From positions 434,001 through 498,000 of the forward strand of contig CATKHK010000013.1 of NCBI GenBank assembly GCA_949751835.1: a stretch of 64,000 bases of DNA. Direction: 5' to 3'. The notes beneath the pieces are model-generated. The model had not been told where the DNA came from and made no database searches. It worked only from the letters and a program-made list of their open reading frames with translations. Numbering within the stretch: position 1 is the first letter of the stretch; each line of letters opens with the position of its first letter. Positions 31,042 to 44,140 of the stretch are shown here, in pieces. The DNA comes from Blepharisma japonicum. Lineage: Eukaryota; Ciliophora; Heterotrichea; Heterotrichida; Blepharismidae. Both the position numbers and the translations under genes were made by a program.

Positions 31042-32148
31042 TTAAAGTGCTGTAGAAAGTCCAATTCTTGAGTTGCCCATATCGAATAGAGTATAATAAG
31101 TTCTAATGAAGAGATCTCCAAGGATTACTGTATTTGCAAGTTCTGATCCCAAATCATCAGCTTGCCATCCATTGATGCATTGATTTGCACTTCCATTAGG
31201 AATTTGCCAAACGTAAGCGCTTGGTGGCATAGCATAAGTAACTCCTCCAAGTACAATGTTAACAGTTGGGAGTTTTGCAAGGTTAGAGCAATCTTGAGCT
31301 ACAGAAGGAATCAAGGCAAGGATTTGGTTTACAATGCTTGGAGACCCAACAAGAAGTGAAGTGCCAGTATCGAGAATGGCTTTGAATCCAGTTCCAGAAA
31401 TTGCTTTTCCATTGACAGTGATAGATCCCATTGAAATAAGCCACCATTCTTGCTTTAAAAGAGGAATGTAGTTCCAATCTCCTTTGGTAAGTGCTGAATT
31501 GAAACCTCCTAAGGTGAGTACACTTCCAGATTGACCTGCAGTCTTGGTAAGGTAGAATGCGAAGCTATTGCTGGATACGAGTTTTTGCTGAGCTAAGTAC
31601 ATGAAAGCTGGCTCAAGTCCGTCCTCTGAAATTGCTGGCCAAGCCATACCAAGGATACCATCTGGTTTGCTGCTGACCCAGGTTGAACCTTGAAGAGAAG
31701 TCATTTCTCCGAAGAAAACGCTTTTAACTGTTAAACCAGCCCAACTTAAAGTGTCTTGTGAAATAAAGCCACTGCAAGCTCCTGAGCCGTATTGAATGGA
31801 AATGGCTTTTCCATTTGCGACGTAAGTGGATGAGGCAGCAGAGTTGTAGGTATTGTGCACGTAGCAGGCAAGTGAGGTGCATTTTGCTGATGGAACCCAG
31901 AGGTTTGAGGAACCAGAGTCGAAAACCACTGTGAAAGGCTGAGGAGGTGTTCCAAGAGCGATAGATCCGTAGTATTGAGCATCCATATAGTTGGTAATAG
32001 GAAGATTGTTTCCTTTCAAGTATCTTCTAAGTTGAATGAACTTGAAGTAAGCCATTTGTTCTTCTTCAGTCTCATAAATAGGAGACAGTGGTATATCGAT
32101 TGATCCGAGGGCAACGATAAAGAGGAGAGCAAATAATGAAAGCTTCAT
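31042..32148 (-). CDS. Pepsin-type aspartic endopeptidase (cathepsin D-like), secreted/vacuolar
   Basis: 368 aa. It starts with a signal peptide (MKLSLFALLFIVALGS) and a propeptide to about residue 50. The mature enzyme has both catalytic motifs, FDSGSSNLW (Asp77) and LDTGTSLLVG (Asp about 260), plus the flap Tyr in IQYGSG. The first motif is DSG rather than the commoner DTG, which is tolerated in the A1 family. The C-terminal ILGDLFIRTYYTLFDMG is the A1 signature near the end. Paired Cys suggest disulfides. A role in acid phagosome or lysosome digestion is inferred from the family. Confidence 0.95.
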   Translation of the reverse strand: MKLSLFALLFIVALGSIDIPLSPIYETEEEQMAYFKFIQLRRYLKGNNLPITNYMDAQYYGSIALGTPPQPFTVVFDSGSSNLWVPSAKCTSLACYVHNTYNSAASSTYVANGKAISIQYGSGACSGFISQDTLSWAGLTVKSVFFGEMTSLQGSTWVSSKPDGILGMAWPAISEDGLEPAFMYLAQQKLVSSNSFAFYLTKTAGQSGSVLTLGGFNSALTKGDWNYIPLLKQEWWLISMGSITVNGKAISGTGFKAILDTGTSLLVGSPSIVNQILALIPSVAQDCSNLAKLPTVNIVLGGVTYAMPPSAYVWQIPNGSANQCINGWQADDLGSELANTVILGDLFIRTYYTLFDMGNSRIGLSTAL

Positions 32149-32601
32149 CCTTATTTTATAATTTCACCAACAAAATGGCTGTAATTGCATATTTTCACCA
32201 GATTTAAAGCATATAATTTAATTTTAAGTCAAAATATATTAAAATTAAGTTTAGAAGATAAAACGCTGGGTTATATTTTAAAAAAACTGATATTTAATTT
32301 TTTGTGCTTTATCCCTTTATCAAATAAAAAGAGTGGTTGAATTAATTACATAAAAAATTGAAATGGGGTTTGAATTTAGGACAACATTTAATTTTCAGGA
32401 TTCAAAAGTAACAGATAATTTCTGCTATTTAAATCAACACTTTAAAAACTATCTTAGAAACTATATTTGAAAATCCTTAAATAAATGCTAATAAGGAGGC
32501 AAATCTGTAATTGATTTAATAAAAGTAAATCTTTTAAAAGACTGAAAAAATAAAGCACTTAAAAAGAGAAAATTAATATTAAATGTCTCGACTATAATTA
32601 A
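32149..32601. other. Divergent intergenic spacer, 453 bp
   Basis: Lies between the protease start and the small Tim start. It is AT-rich with stops in all frames. No RNA gene or regulatory repeat was recognised. Confidence 0.45.
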
Positions 32602-32859
32602 ATGGACGAAGAGACAGAACAAATTCTTACTGTTCAGGCTACAGTCTCCAAGCTATCTGAGCACTGCTTTAAAACATGCGATCTAGATTTATATGCATTG
32701 CACTTAGTTGATAGTCAAAAAGTTTGCATAAAAACTTGTGTCGAGCAAGCTTTTCAAGCAAAAAATTATATTATTGAAAGATGAAGCAAAGAGTTCCCAC
32801 AAGCCAAGAGACACAATCGTTCCCTTGAATATTCCAGCACGAGCGATCTTGCATTATAG
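32602..32859 (+). CDS. Small Tim (Tim8/9/10/13-type) mitochondrial chaperone
   Basis: 85 aa with a TGA-Trp at codon 61 and a TAG stop. It has the twin CX3C pattern: C22-FKT-C26 and C42-IKT-C46 with 15 residues between, the spacing of the Tim9/10 family. Length (60-100 aa) also fits. Small Tims form hexamers in the intermembrane space and escort hydrophobic precursors. The two pairs would form the two disulfides introduced by Mia40. Which Tim it is cannot be told from this sequence alone. Confidence 0.88.
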
Positions 32860-33057
32860 TTAACTTTGGATACTTATATAAGTTTTTTCTAAAAATTCTT
32901 TATGTTATGTTTCTATCTTGATTCAATAAGATTTGTTTGCAGGATTGAGTAAGAAATATCCCAACATCATTCTTGATTTTTGCATGTAGATTTCTGATAA
33001 ATATTCAAATACGGCTAATCCTAATAAAATGACTAATATATTAATTAGCAGAAAACT

Positions 33058-34008
33058 ATGAAAAAAAAGAGCAAAATGCCTATTATACTAAAACCACTTG
33101 ATAGCTCTTTTGGAGTTTATCTTCCTCTTGACAGCCCCAGATCTGCTTTGTTGCCGTCAGTAAAATTCCCTGATATTTTTAACGCAGTTATTTCTGAGGC
33201 TGTATCACGGTCACGCAGCCACAGCGAAGTCCCGAAATGTGCTCGGAAAGAGCCAAAATTTGAAAATAACACAATAGTTGGCCAAGCTATTGAAGGTATT
33301 TTTAAAATTCTACCCCAAAATGCTATAGGCGAAGTTAAAGTTTATGATTTAGTAAGATTTTTTATTAGTCTCAATCTGTCTGCGAGCTCAAAAAGCATTG
33401 TCTCTATATTCACAATCGACGAATCAAGGCCTTTTAATATGCTTACGATTAGCAAACATCATCTTCTTATGATGTGCGATGATTCTTACTCCGAAAAAAC
33501 ACTAACAATTTTGATTTCTGAACACAAAAAATCCACAGTTTTATCATTGAATCACCGAAGCTACCGGGTGAAAAATCCTAAGTCAGAGTTCGATCAGCTT
33601 TTAGCAGCAATTCACAATATTTGGGACAAAATTGACAAAGATAATGTCGGGTATTTGTTTTGACTGGATATCGCCAAAAATTTAGTTGAGCTTGGAGTTG
33701 TTCGAAATATTTCAAAAGCAAAAAGACTACTAGGATGCTTTAGAAACGAAAACGTGAAGTTTTTACAATTTCAAAGCCTTTTTTATAAAGGCTTGGTGAG
33801 GAAATTAATTTTGGACGTCGCTAAGATTCTACAGTCCTCTAAAGCTCAACATATTTCACCATTCATTGCAATTTCGACAAGGAGAAGGAGAATTCTACTA
33901 TCAAATGCGATTGACAGATCAAGCAACGATATAAGTGTTTTTCAACAAATCAATGATTATGAAATAGAATATAGCAAAGGTTCTATTAAAAATAATGTAA
34001 TATCATAG
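33058..34008 (+). CDS. Hypothetical protein, 316 aa, possible degenerate EF-hand
   Basis: ATG 33058 and TAG 34006-34008, with a TGA-Trp after GYLF. The first 75 residues are basic and Ser/Pro-rich. A helical EF-hand-like stretch at about 185-260 contains DKIDKDNVGYLF, which has EF-loop-like spacing but no Glu at position 12. The end is basic (STRRRRILL). No other motif is seen. Unknown function. Confidence 0.65.
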
Positions 34009-34369
34009 CTTTCAATAAATTTCTTGTTGCTTTAAAATAAAAAAGTTCTTATCATTTTATATCTTCTTATAGATATTTGTGCTATATGAGTTTCATACAA
34101 GTAATTTTTTAAATTACAAAGTTATATATAAGATTTAAGATATAATCAGTCCATTAAGAATTTTAGACAATTCAAATAATGAGTGCTATTTTGTTTAAAT
34201 TAATTTAGTGCTTAGCCTAATGATCTTTGCTAATCAGTAATCTGCAACGTTTTACTAAATTTATATGAATAAATACTGCTCTTGATTATTCTGGCCTTAT
34301 CCAATTGATAGCTATGATTTTTCTTAAAAAATTATTCTAATTTTCTATAATCATTTAAACAAAACTTAA
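34009..34369. other. Intergenic spacer, 361 bp
   Basis: Same-strand spacer, AT-rich, with no ORF or RNA gene recognised. Confidence 0.45.
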
Positions 34370-35146
34370 ATGGAAGAAAGAAACTACAGAATCAGGGATG
34401 GGATACTCTTCAGAGTACCAGTTGAATCTAGTTCTCGAATTTCTCCAGAATTATCAAAGAGAAGTCGCCCAAAGCCTTATAAAAAAAATACGGAGATCCT
34501 AGATGACTATGATAAAGAATCAAAAATCCCGACAATATCCAAAACAAAACCGAATCAGAGACATATTTTTACAAAAATAAAAGAACCTAAACTTAGTCCT
34601 CACCCTCCTTTAAATATAGAAAATCATATAGCCAGAAAATATTCACTGACACCTACTCAAGAAGGACGAACTAAATTCACTTCTTTAATGCAGCCACGAC
34701 AATATAAAGAGGCTCCACAAAAATCCCCTAATAATTTATCAGATCTAAATAATGTTGCACAAGAGCTTAAACAGCTATTTGAAGGATTGCCTTTATTTAA
34801 AAATGATCAAAAATTAAGTAAATCAGTTATTCAATCGAAAATTCCTGATGTGTATCGAACGAAGAGGAAAAAAACTCGTAGAGAAAATATTTCCTTTGAC
34901 TCCAAGTATCTAGATGCTAACAGAGCTTCTAAAATTGCTTTATATGGAGGAAGATCAAAATCCCGCACAACAGAGAGAAAAGATACTCCAGAAAATGTTA
35001 AAATTCAACCCCAAGAACCGCCAAAAGAAGCCTCAAATCTTCATTCACTTCAGCAGTATTTTTTGGAATTCCACCAAAGATCAAAATTTTTATTGAGCCA
35101 GTTGGAACAAAAAGTTTTGGGGAAAAAATCAGTTTATCAGCCTTAA
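34370..35146 (+). CDS. Hypothetical Lys/Ser/Pro-rich protein, 258 aa
   Basis: ATG 34370 (MEERNYRIRDG), TAA stop. Predominantly disordered and basic, with PKPYKK, RTKRKKTRREN and KSRTTERKD motifs. A short helical segment lies at about 120-145 and the C-terminus contains an amphipathic helix (QQYFLEFHQRSKFLLSQLEQ). No family recognised. Convergent with the B-box-like gene. Confidence 0.65.
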   Translation: MEERNYRIRDGILFRVPVESSSRISPELSKRSRPKPYKKNTEILDDYDKESKIPTISKTKPNQRHIFTKIKEPKLSPHPPLNIENHIARKYSLTPTQEGRTKFTSLMQPRQYKEAPQKSPNNLSDLNNVAQELKQLFEGLPLFKNDQKLSKSVIQSKIPDVYRTKRKKTRRENISFDSKYLDANRASKIALYGGRSKSRTTERKDTPENVKIQPQEPPKEASNLHSLQQYFLEFHQRSKFLLSQLEQKVLGKKSVYQP

Positions 35147-35216
35147 TGTGAGGCATGCTAATAAATCCCTTCTTTTAAATGCCTTAAATTACTTTTTATT
35201 TATAGCAAATCTTTAA

Positions 35217-36155
35217 TTAATAGTCTTCATCCGAATATTCAGTATAACTTTCATGTTGATTGGTTCTCACATATAACTCTTCGTCTTCTCCATAGTCTTC
35301 TTCATAATCATCCCAAGGATCATACTGTTCTTCAAACTGTTCTTCGAATTGCTCTTCATAAGTATCCTCTTCTTCCTCTTCGTAAAAATCCCTTAGCTCT
35401 CCTTCTTCATAGTCCACGCTGTCATAATTTCATTTATTCTCCTCTTCTTCGGTCTCTTCAGAGTCCTCAACATAAACTTCTTCAAATTCTATAATAACAT
35501 CTTCGCTTTTTGCATTCCCACTTTTCTCATTAATAAATATCTCGTCCTTTAGCCCAGTAATTTTGAAAATTTGCTGATTATTGAGTTGAATTCTACAAAA
35601 TTTGTCGATTTCATCCATGATTCCATGACTGTCTAATACAAATGAAAATCATTTTACGTTAGAAATATCAGACTTGAACTTTTGCAAATCCTTTTGAAGC
35701 TCTTGGAATATTGGGGTTTGGGCTTCACGGCTTATTTTTTCTGCTGAAATCACACTTTCTAATGCAGAAATGTAGGCGTTTTGAAGAGTTTTAATTTTGG
35801 TGATATGCTGAGTGATTTTCGAGGTAAATGTTTGGATTACTTCGGAGGAAATTTTTAATATTTTTTCATAATCAGATTGGAGTTTTGTTTTTGCTTGTAA
35901 AATTATATCTGCAATGTACTCGTTATCTTTTGGGTCAAGTTTTATGTAAAAAAAGTCTGTTTGATGAGGAACATCAGAAGCTATTTCTAAGTGGGATAAA
36001 ATATGATCTTTACAGAGAAACACTGATGGGCTACGGCACTTGCATATTGCATGGGCTCCGCTTTTACAATTTTCTATGTGGCAAATATTTTCAGTTTTAC
36101 TTGAAATCTCTTCTTGGCTCAGCATGGATGAGCTCTGGGTTTCTTGGCAACTCAT
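35217..36155 (-). CDS. B-box-like zinc-finger coiled-coil protein with acidic tail
   Basis: 312 aa with TGA-Trp at two places. The N-terminal zinc-binding stretch (about residues 25-60) has C-x4-C, CKC, then C-x2-H-x3-H (CHIENC...AICKCRS...LCKDHILSH), which fits a B-box. A helical coiled coil follows (about 80-165). The last 120 residues are extremely acidic, with SEETEEEENK, EEEEEDTYEEQ and the tandem EEQFEEQFEEQYD. Possible roles are histone or tubulin binding, but none is shown. No RING precedes the B-box, so it is not a TRIM protein. Confidence 0.72.
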
Positions 36156-38613
<2,458 letters not shown>

Positions 38614-38657
38614 GGCTAACTAATCTCTTTTACCATAATTCATACTCTAATTTAAAT

Positions 38658-39731
38658 ATGGAAGAAAGAACACCTGCAGGAAAAACCAAGTTTTCAGCTG
38701 GAGGAACCACCTTTATTGTGGATGACCGCTTTAGCTATATCAAGAAGATAGGCCAAGGCGCTTATGGCGTTGTAGTTGCTGCTAATGACTCAAAGGCAGG
38801 AGGAAAGGTGGGAATCAAGAAAATTCCAAATGCATTTGAAGATCTGATAGACGCAAAGAGGATCCTTCGCGAAATTAAATTACTCGGGTTCTTTGACCAT
38901 GAGAATATTATCAGTCTGCTCGATGTGCAGCTGCCGCCAAGTAGAACTGGGTATAATGACATTTATATCGTCACAGACCTGATGGAGACGGATTTGCATA
39001 GAGTTGTGTATTCAAGGCAGGATTTATCTGATGACCACATCCAGTATTTTATGTACCAAGTCTTACGCGGGCTGCTGTATATGCACTCAGCTAATGTAAT
39101 TCATAGAGATCTTAAACCCTCCAATTTACTCGTCAACAAAAACTGCGACCTCAAAATTTGTGACTTGGGCTTGGCGAGAGGCTATGACAGAGAAACGGAA
39201 AATCTGACCGAATATGTCGTCACCAGGTGGTATCGAGCCCCAGAAGTAATTTTGAACTCATCCATGTATACCAAACAAATTGACGTTTGGAGCTGTGGGT
39301 GCGTTTTTGCTGAGCTCATAGGAAGAGCTCCGCTGTTCCCTGGGGATGATTACTTGGACCAAGTCCAGCGAGTTATTGGAGTTTTAGGCACGCCGACAGC
39401 TGACGATATGCATTTTATTGGAAACCCAGCTGCAAGGAGATTTATCAGCAAATTGCCGAAGAGAGAAAAAATGAAATGGAGCACTCTGTATCCTAAGGCA
39501 AATCCTGTAGCGTTAGATTTGCTTGACAAAATGCTTGTTTTTAACCCCGAAAAAAGATGGAACGTGGAACAGTGCTTAGCCCACCCTTACTTTCAAGACC
39601 TTCATAACGCTGATGAAGAGCCTGTGGCAAGCGAGCCATTTGACTGGTCTTTCGATAATTTTGAGCCGACGAAAGAAATCTTGCAAAGCATGGTCTATGA
39701 AGAAGCGCTTAAATTCCACCCCCAAAGATAA
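38658..39731 (+). CDS. MAP kinase, ERK type (TEY)
   Basis: 357 aa. All kinase landmarks are present: GQGAYGVVVAA (Gly loop), VGIKKI (Lys), HRDLKPSNLL, CDLGLARG (with L in place of F in DFG), and the activation segment NLTEYVVTRWYRAPE with T-E-Y at about residues 183-186. The MAPK insert and the C-terminal common-docking-type region are present. TEY marks the ERK group rather than p38 (TGY) or JNK (TPY). DLG instead of DFG is the normal form in many MAPKs. The substrate cannot be told. Only 44 bp separate it from the Cpn60 stop. Confidence 0.96.
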   Translation: MEERTPAGKTKFSAGGTTFIVDDRFSYIKKIGQGAYGVVVAANDSKAGGKVGIKKIPNAFEDLIDAKRILREIKLLGFFDHENIISLLDVQLPPSRTGYNDIYIVTDLMETDLHRVVYSRQDLSDDHIQYFMYQVLRGLLYMHSANVIHRDLKPSNLLVNKNCDLKICDLGLARGYDRETENLTEYVVTRWYRAPEVILNSSMYTKQIDVWSCGCVFAELIGRAPLFPGDDYLDQVQRVIGVLGTPTADDMHFIGNPAARRFISKLPKREKMKWSTLYPKANPVALDLLDKMLVFNPEKRWNVEQCLAHPYFQDLHNADEEPVASEPFDWSFDNFEPTKEILQSMVYEEALKFHPQR

Positions 39732-39802
39732 TTTAATAGCTTCCTTGAGATTTTAGAAACCTTAATAATTGTTATAAAAATAATGATTTTAATTAGAATT
39801 AA

Positions 39803-41437
39803 TTAACGATTTTTTAAGATATACATTGAAGAAATTCCGCTATCAACTCTTTCAATTGAATATAACAAATATTTTTCTCTCCTGGTCGTAAAGTCCACTG
39901 ATGTAAACTTCCTAAAGAATTCTCTATAAGCTGGAACAATAAGAGAATGATTTTTCTTTCTAAGTGTGTCAAGGACATCAGGACTATAAAGAGTGAAGTT
40001 TTTGTGGAAATTAAAGACCTCGGAATACTCTGCGTTAAACTGCTTAAATTTGTTCTTTACTGCATCTCTCGAAGTTCGCGTCAAAACTCCTTGCTTTTTG
40101 AACTCAATGATGGTTGGGTTATCACTTAAAATTGTGAGGAGCTTTGCCCAGGCAGTTCTGGCATAGTCCTCGATTTCAGAAAATAGCTCTTTTTCGATTT
40201 TATTTAACAATTCTGTTTTTCCAGCTATTTCAACATCTTGCAATGCACGGATTCAAAAGCTAAGGTTATTGATCATAAAAATATGGCACAATGCAGGCTG
40301 TTTTGATGCCTGCGCCCTTGTTTTTATTCTAAAAGTATCTAGTAACGCTGCTATCAGAGTGCTTGGGGCTTGCTCCAATTTTGCAATATTCAATCCTGCA
40401 TGAAATAAATGGACCTTTTTAATTTCTTCAGCCAGCTTAAATGTTAAATCGTGCACAAACTCACCTATATCAATTTTAGCAGACTGGATTTCTTGTGAAT
40501 AATCCCTGTACCATGATTGAGATTTGTGAAGTAAATTTGTAAAGCATTTACTCAAGTTGTAATAGTTAACTGTCTTTCCTAATAATTGTTCAAGGGCTGG
40601 AAGCGATTGCCCAAAAGCTGTCAAAATGTCAAGGGTTTGATAGATGTTGCTTTGGGAGTTGAAATGAGACTGCAATGCTTCGTAGAAATGCTGGTAAGCT
40701 GCTTCGCTTACATCTATAAGCCACTCAGTCACGTTTTCGACCTGAAAAATCATTTGAAGCAGCTGGCTCTCAATTGCAAGAGACTCAATAAAACTGCCAA
40801 GCATGACAATAATGTAGTGCGATCCAATCACATAGGGTTTTGAGATATTTTGCGGAACTTTCACATGCCTTAGTAAAAGAGCAGACCTAATATCCGAGTA
40901 GATTTTCCAATATTGTGGAGCAGTTTTTTTGCATACTTCTATAAGCTGTTGAATGCTTGATATCATTTCTAACTGTGCTTGATCTTCAGCTATAGCATTA
41001 AGAGCATATATTTCACAGTATTTTATGAGCTGATCTTGAAGAAAGTCAGCACATTTTGTATAGCCAATGCTAAGTGCTTGAGTTAATTCTTCTAAGTGTG
41101 TAACAGAGTCTGGATACTGCTGATTCTTTTGATAAATTGTCCTTATTTGCTGAGCTCTTCCAATGTTTTTCAAATGATTCCTTAAATTATCCGGATTTCC
41201 CAGCATCTGCACTAGTCCATTTGCTTCTTTTGACAGCTGTGCCATATCTTTCACCTGACTTAGCTGTTTATCAATGCTAGAGCTAGCTTCTTCAAACTTA
41301 ATGATTGCTTCCTGGAGCGGTGACACAATTCTTGTAAATTCATCTAGCCTACTCACTCCTCTGTCTAAAACTCTCAAAATATCAGCTCCAGCGACACTAC
41401 TTTCTCTAACTTGCTTGATTAATGTTTCTCTATACAT
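39803..41437 (-). CDS. EXO70: Exocyst complex subunit Exo70
   Basis: 544 aa in one frame, TGA-Trp at 40253-40255. The N-terminus (ILRVLDRGVSRLDEFTRIV, IKFEEASSSIDKQL) matches Exo70 helices. The C-terminus shows the conserved LIVPAYREFFRKF and REKYLLYSIERVDSGIS typical of the Exo70 D-domain, and a MINNLSFW segment before it. Exo70 binds PI(4,5)P2 and tethers secretory vesicles to the plasma membrane. Size is at the short end (yeast 623, human about 650-700). Convergent with the MAP kinase gene (71 bp). Confidence 0.9.
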
Positions 41438-41459
41438 TTTATATATTTAATCATTAGTC

Positions 41460-42053
41460 TTAATTTTCATAAGGCGACTTGAATTGTCTCCTTCCTGACC
41501 CTGCCCTCTTTTGATTACTAGACGACTCTTCCTTTATGGTAAAGTGATGGCTTCTTGGCGATCCGTCTGTCTTTAGAAACCAAGGAGACCCTTGAGAGTG
41601 CTTTGGCGAAAATTTATCGTTACTTGCAGAAGTTGTGCGAGTTACAGGGTTGGATAAAACTTGCGTTGGATCAACACGAGATATAGCTTCACCAACACTA
41701 GCCCTCCTTGCTTTTAAAACAAATGAAGGGTCGTAAACCATATGGTTTCCAATCATATAGTAGCCATTGTTTGAGGTATCTTTATTCCCATGGAATGTGT
41801 GATATAAAGGAGATCCTTTTATACGCTCACCACTAACTGTTCTATAGCGCTGGCTGTAAGAACCTGGACCGACTCGAAAGCCGGTTTTTTTAGCTTCATC
41901 ATCATATTGAGGAAAACGCTTGCTTTTAGAGAAGCTTGGGCGAATTTTTATTGGAGAGATAGAAAGCGAGCGGCCATCACAGGTCATAAGAGGGTTATAA
42001 AATTCTGGGGTCCTTTCTTTTGGACTGCGAAATCCAAGATCAGTTGGTCTCAT
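41460..42053 (-). CDS. SHIPPO/STPGR-like microtubule-associated protein, 197 aa
   Basis: ATG 42053, TAA stop. Short basic protein with GFRVGPGSYSQRY, the Pro-Gly-Pro-Gly-Tyr-type element of sperm-tail PG-rich repeats, and a GPGSY core flanked by Arg/Lys/Ser. Elsewhere it is Ser/Pro/Lys-rich and disordered (RSPKERTPEFYNP). STPGR proteins bind doublet microtubules, so a ciliary role is likely but inferred from a single clear repeat. The next gene on the same strand starts 22 bp from its stop. Confidence 0.7.
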   Translation of the reverse strand: MRPTDLGFRSPKERTPEFYNPLMTCDGRSLSISPIKIRPSFSKSKRFPQYDDEAKKTGFRVGPGSYSQRYRTVSGERIKGSPLYHTFHGNKDTSNNGYYMIGNHMVYDPSFVLKARRASVGEAISRVDPTQVLSNPVTRTTSASNDKFSPKHSQGSPWFLKTDGSPRSHHFTIKEESSSNQKRAGSGRRQFKSPYEN

Positions 42054-42678
42054 TTTTATGCAGTTAATTAATAATAATAATTCTTAAGAGCCATAAATAT
42101 TTGCAGCTTGGTAACGTTATTAACATTTTTATTGATAGCAATAAATTGCTAAATTGATGCATCTTTCTAAAAATATAGCTTTCTACTTTTCTAAAGGTTA
42201 CTTAAATTTCTAAAAGAATTATAGTCATGACAGTTATTCAAAAATTCTATTTATTATTTGATATCGATCTAAGAAGGCATTAATCAAAGTCATTATTTTA
42301 AATTGGTGATCCATTAATTAATAAGTTATTTTACTTCATAAATGTTAATATGGGGATTCTTGAATTAACTTACTACATCTATTCGTTTTATGCCTGATAT
42401 AATATTGCAGTGTATCTAACACTGATTGAACACAATTCAACAAGAGAAATCAATATATAATTTTTTAGCGATTATCATTGAAAATGATTTTTAAGTAGAA
42501 GATGTCCTAGCTCTAAAGACTATAATCGAACTATCAAATAAACCTTAATCAACTTTTTACTTTTCTCATCACCAAACTAAGCATTTAAATGCCTGAATTT
42601 AGCACTTGATATAAAAATTTTATTTTAATACAATTAAATTTTTATAAACCTATTTTTGAAGCTATCTATTTCTTTAAA
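42054..42678. other. Intergenic spacer, 625 bp
   Basis: Same-strand spacer between taxilin and the SHIPPO-like gene, AT-rich. A 40-codon open stretch from an ATG near 42590 overlaps the taxilin end antisense and is probably chance. No RNA gene was recognised. Confidence 0.4.
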
Positions 42679-43971
42679 TTAAGACGCTCGATTTTTCTTC
42701 TCAATTAGCAGTTTACTGCACTCACCTTTAAGCGCATCGTGTCTTGCTTTAAGCTCAGCTATTTCTTTTTTCCAATTATTTTTTGCTGTCAATATTTCCA
42801 CAATTCCAATGTCTGCTTTTTCTTTTCTTTTTCTCAGCTCTTTATTTATGTCTTGTTCAGACTGCAATCTATCGTCCACTTTTTTCACTTCAGCTCTAAT
42901 TGTTTCAAATGCGCTATTGCTCTTTGTTATGGTGCTCGAAAACTCTTCAAATCTATCCTTATATAAAACCAATTGATTTTTTAGCTCAGCTTCCTTGAAT
43001 CCTGCCTTATATTCCAGTTGTACCTTGCAAAGCTGAATTTCCAAATCTTTTTGCATAATTATTTTTTGGTACTCGTCATCTCTTTGTATTGCATGATTCC
43101 CTAGCTCTTGCATTCTCTGCTTCAAGTTTTCGTTTTCCTCAGCTTGCTTAATCCTTTCCTGCTCATTTTCTTCAAATTTGCTTGTCACTTCTTTCAAAGC
43201 ATTATTAAGTTTCTCTGAAAGCTCTTCACGCTTCTTTTTTTCTTCATCAGTCATGTTCTTACACTCATCCTGGATTTGACGATTTTGTTTTTGGATTTCT
43301 CTGCAGTAGTTTTCTAGCTTTCTGCGCATTTCGCGTTCAGAGGAAAGCTCATTTATGAGTGATTCTTTTTCACGGGCCATGTTTGTCACACGTTTGCGGT
43401 TGCTTTGGATTTCATTTTCAAGCATTTTTGTGCAGGGGATCTGGTCTGTAAGGCGATCAATAAGAATTTTGATTTTTTCATTAGCAGGAAGTGCTGAGTC
43501 AATGAGAGTTTTGGCTTCGTTGATACGGTCTTTGAGGAGATTTTCTAATTAGAAATTACTTAATTGCTTGAGTTTGTCAGCTTGAGATTCTTGTTCTTTT
43601 ACTTCGGCAACCTCAATAAGAGTGGGTTTAGGAAGAGACCTTGGTGCCTCTTTTGGAGTAGGTTTTACTGTCTCTTTGGGAGTCTGGGAAATTTGGGAGG
43701 GAGATGCTGATTCAACTTGGATTTTAGATTCTTCCACAGAAGCTTGAGTTGAAATTTCTATTGAGTTTTCAAGTGGTTTTGAAGGTTCTGAAGTGGATAA
43801 TTCTTCGACATTTGGCTTTGGGATTACTTCTTCCTGAATTTCGACTTTGCTTTCTTCTGGAACTTGAGGAGCTTGGTCGCATTTTTGAGTTTGAGGTTCA
43901 ATCTGGGCTAATTCTGCTTGGCTTTCTAGTTCTTTTGATTGAGGAATTTCTTGATTTAAGCTCTGCTCCAT
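42679..43971 (-). CDS. Taxilin family coiled-coil protein
   Basis: 425 aa after removing a 15-nt intron (43545-43559). Exon 1 (137 codons) is Pro/Glu/Ser-rich with many KPT, EVKEQESQ and PSQISQTPKE segments. Exon 2 is the taxilin coiled coil, with RRKLENYCREIQKQNRQIQ, LEIQLCKVQLEYKAGF and LVLYKDRFEEFSSTITKSN, matching the LCRELQKQN and the Y-x2-F-x-E-F-x-x-T-x-x-KSN-x-x-F motif of taxilins. Taxilins bind syntaxins and the nascent-polypeptide complex. The intron lies between the disordered and the coiled-coil part. Confidence 0.87.
43545..43559 (-). other. 15-nt spliceosomal intron
   Basis: Coding-strand GTAATTTCTAATTAG, phase 1; removal bypasses an in-frame TAA and joins a disordered N-terminus to a taxilin coiled coil. 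A at position 10, TAG end. Confidence 0.9.
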
Positions 43972-44140
43972 AGAAATATAGATAAGATGGCTAATTTATA
44001 AAAGATCTCATATTTTTACCTAAAGCAGAAAAAGACTGACTTTTTGAAATTAAAATCTCATTTGTATTAATGAATTAATAAGTTTTTTTATAAAAATAAA
44101 TCCTAGAGATATTTTAGATAAATTAATCTTATACAAGTGG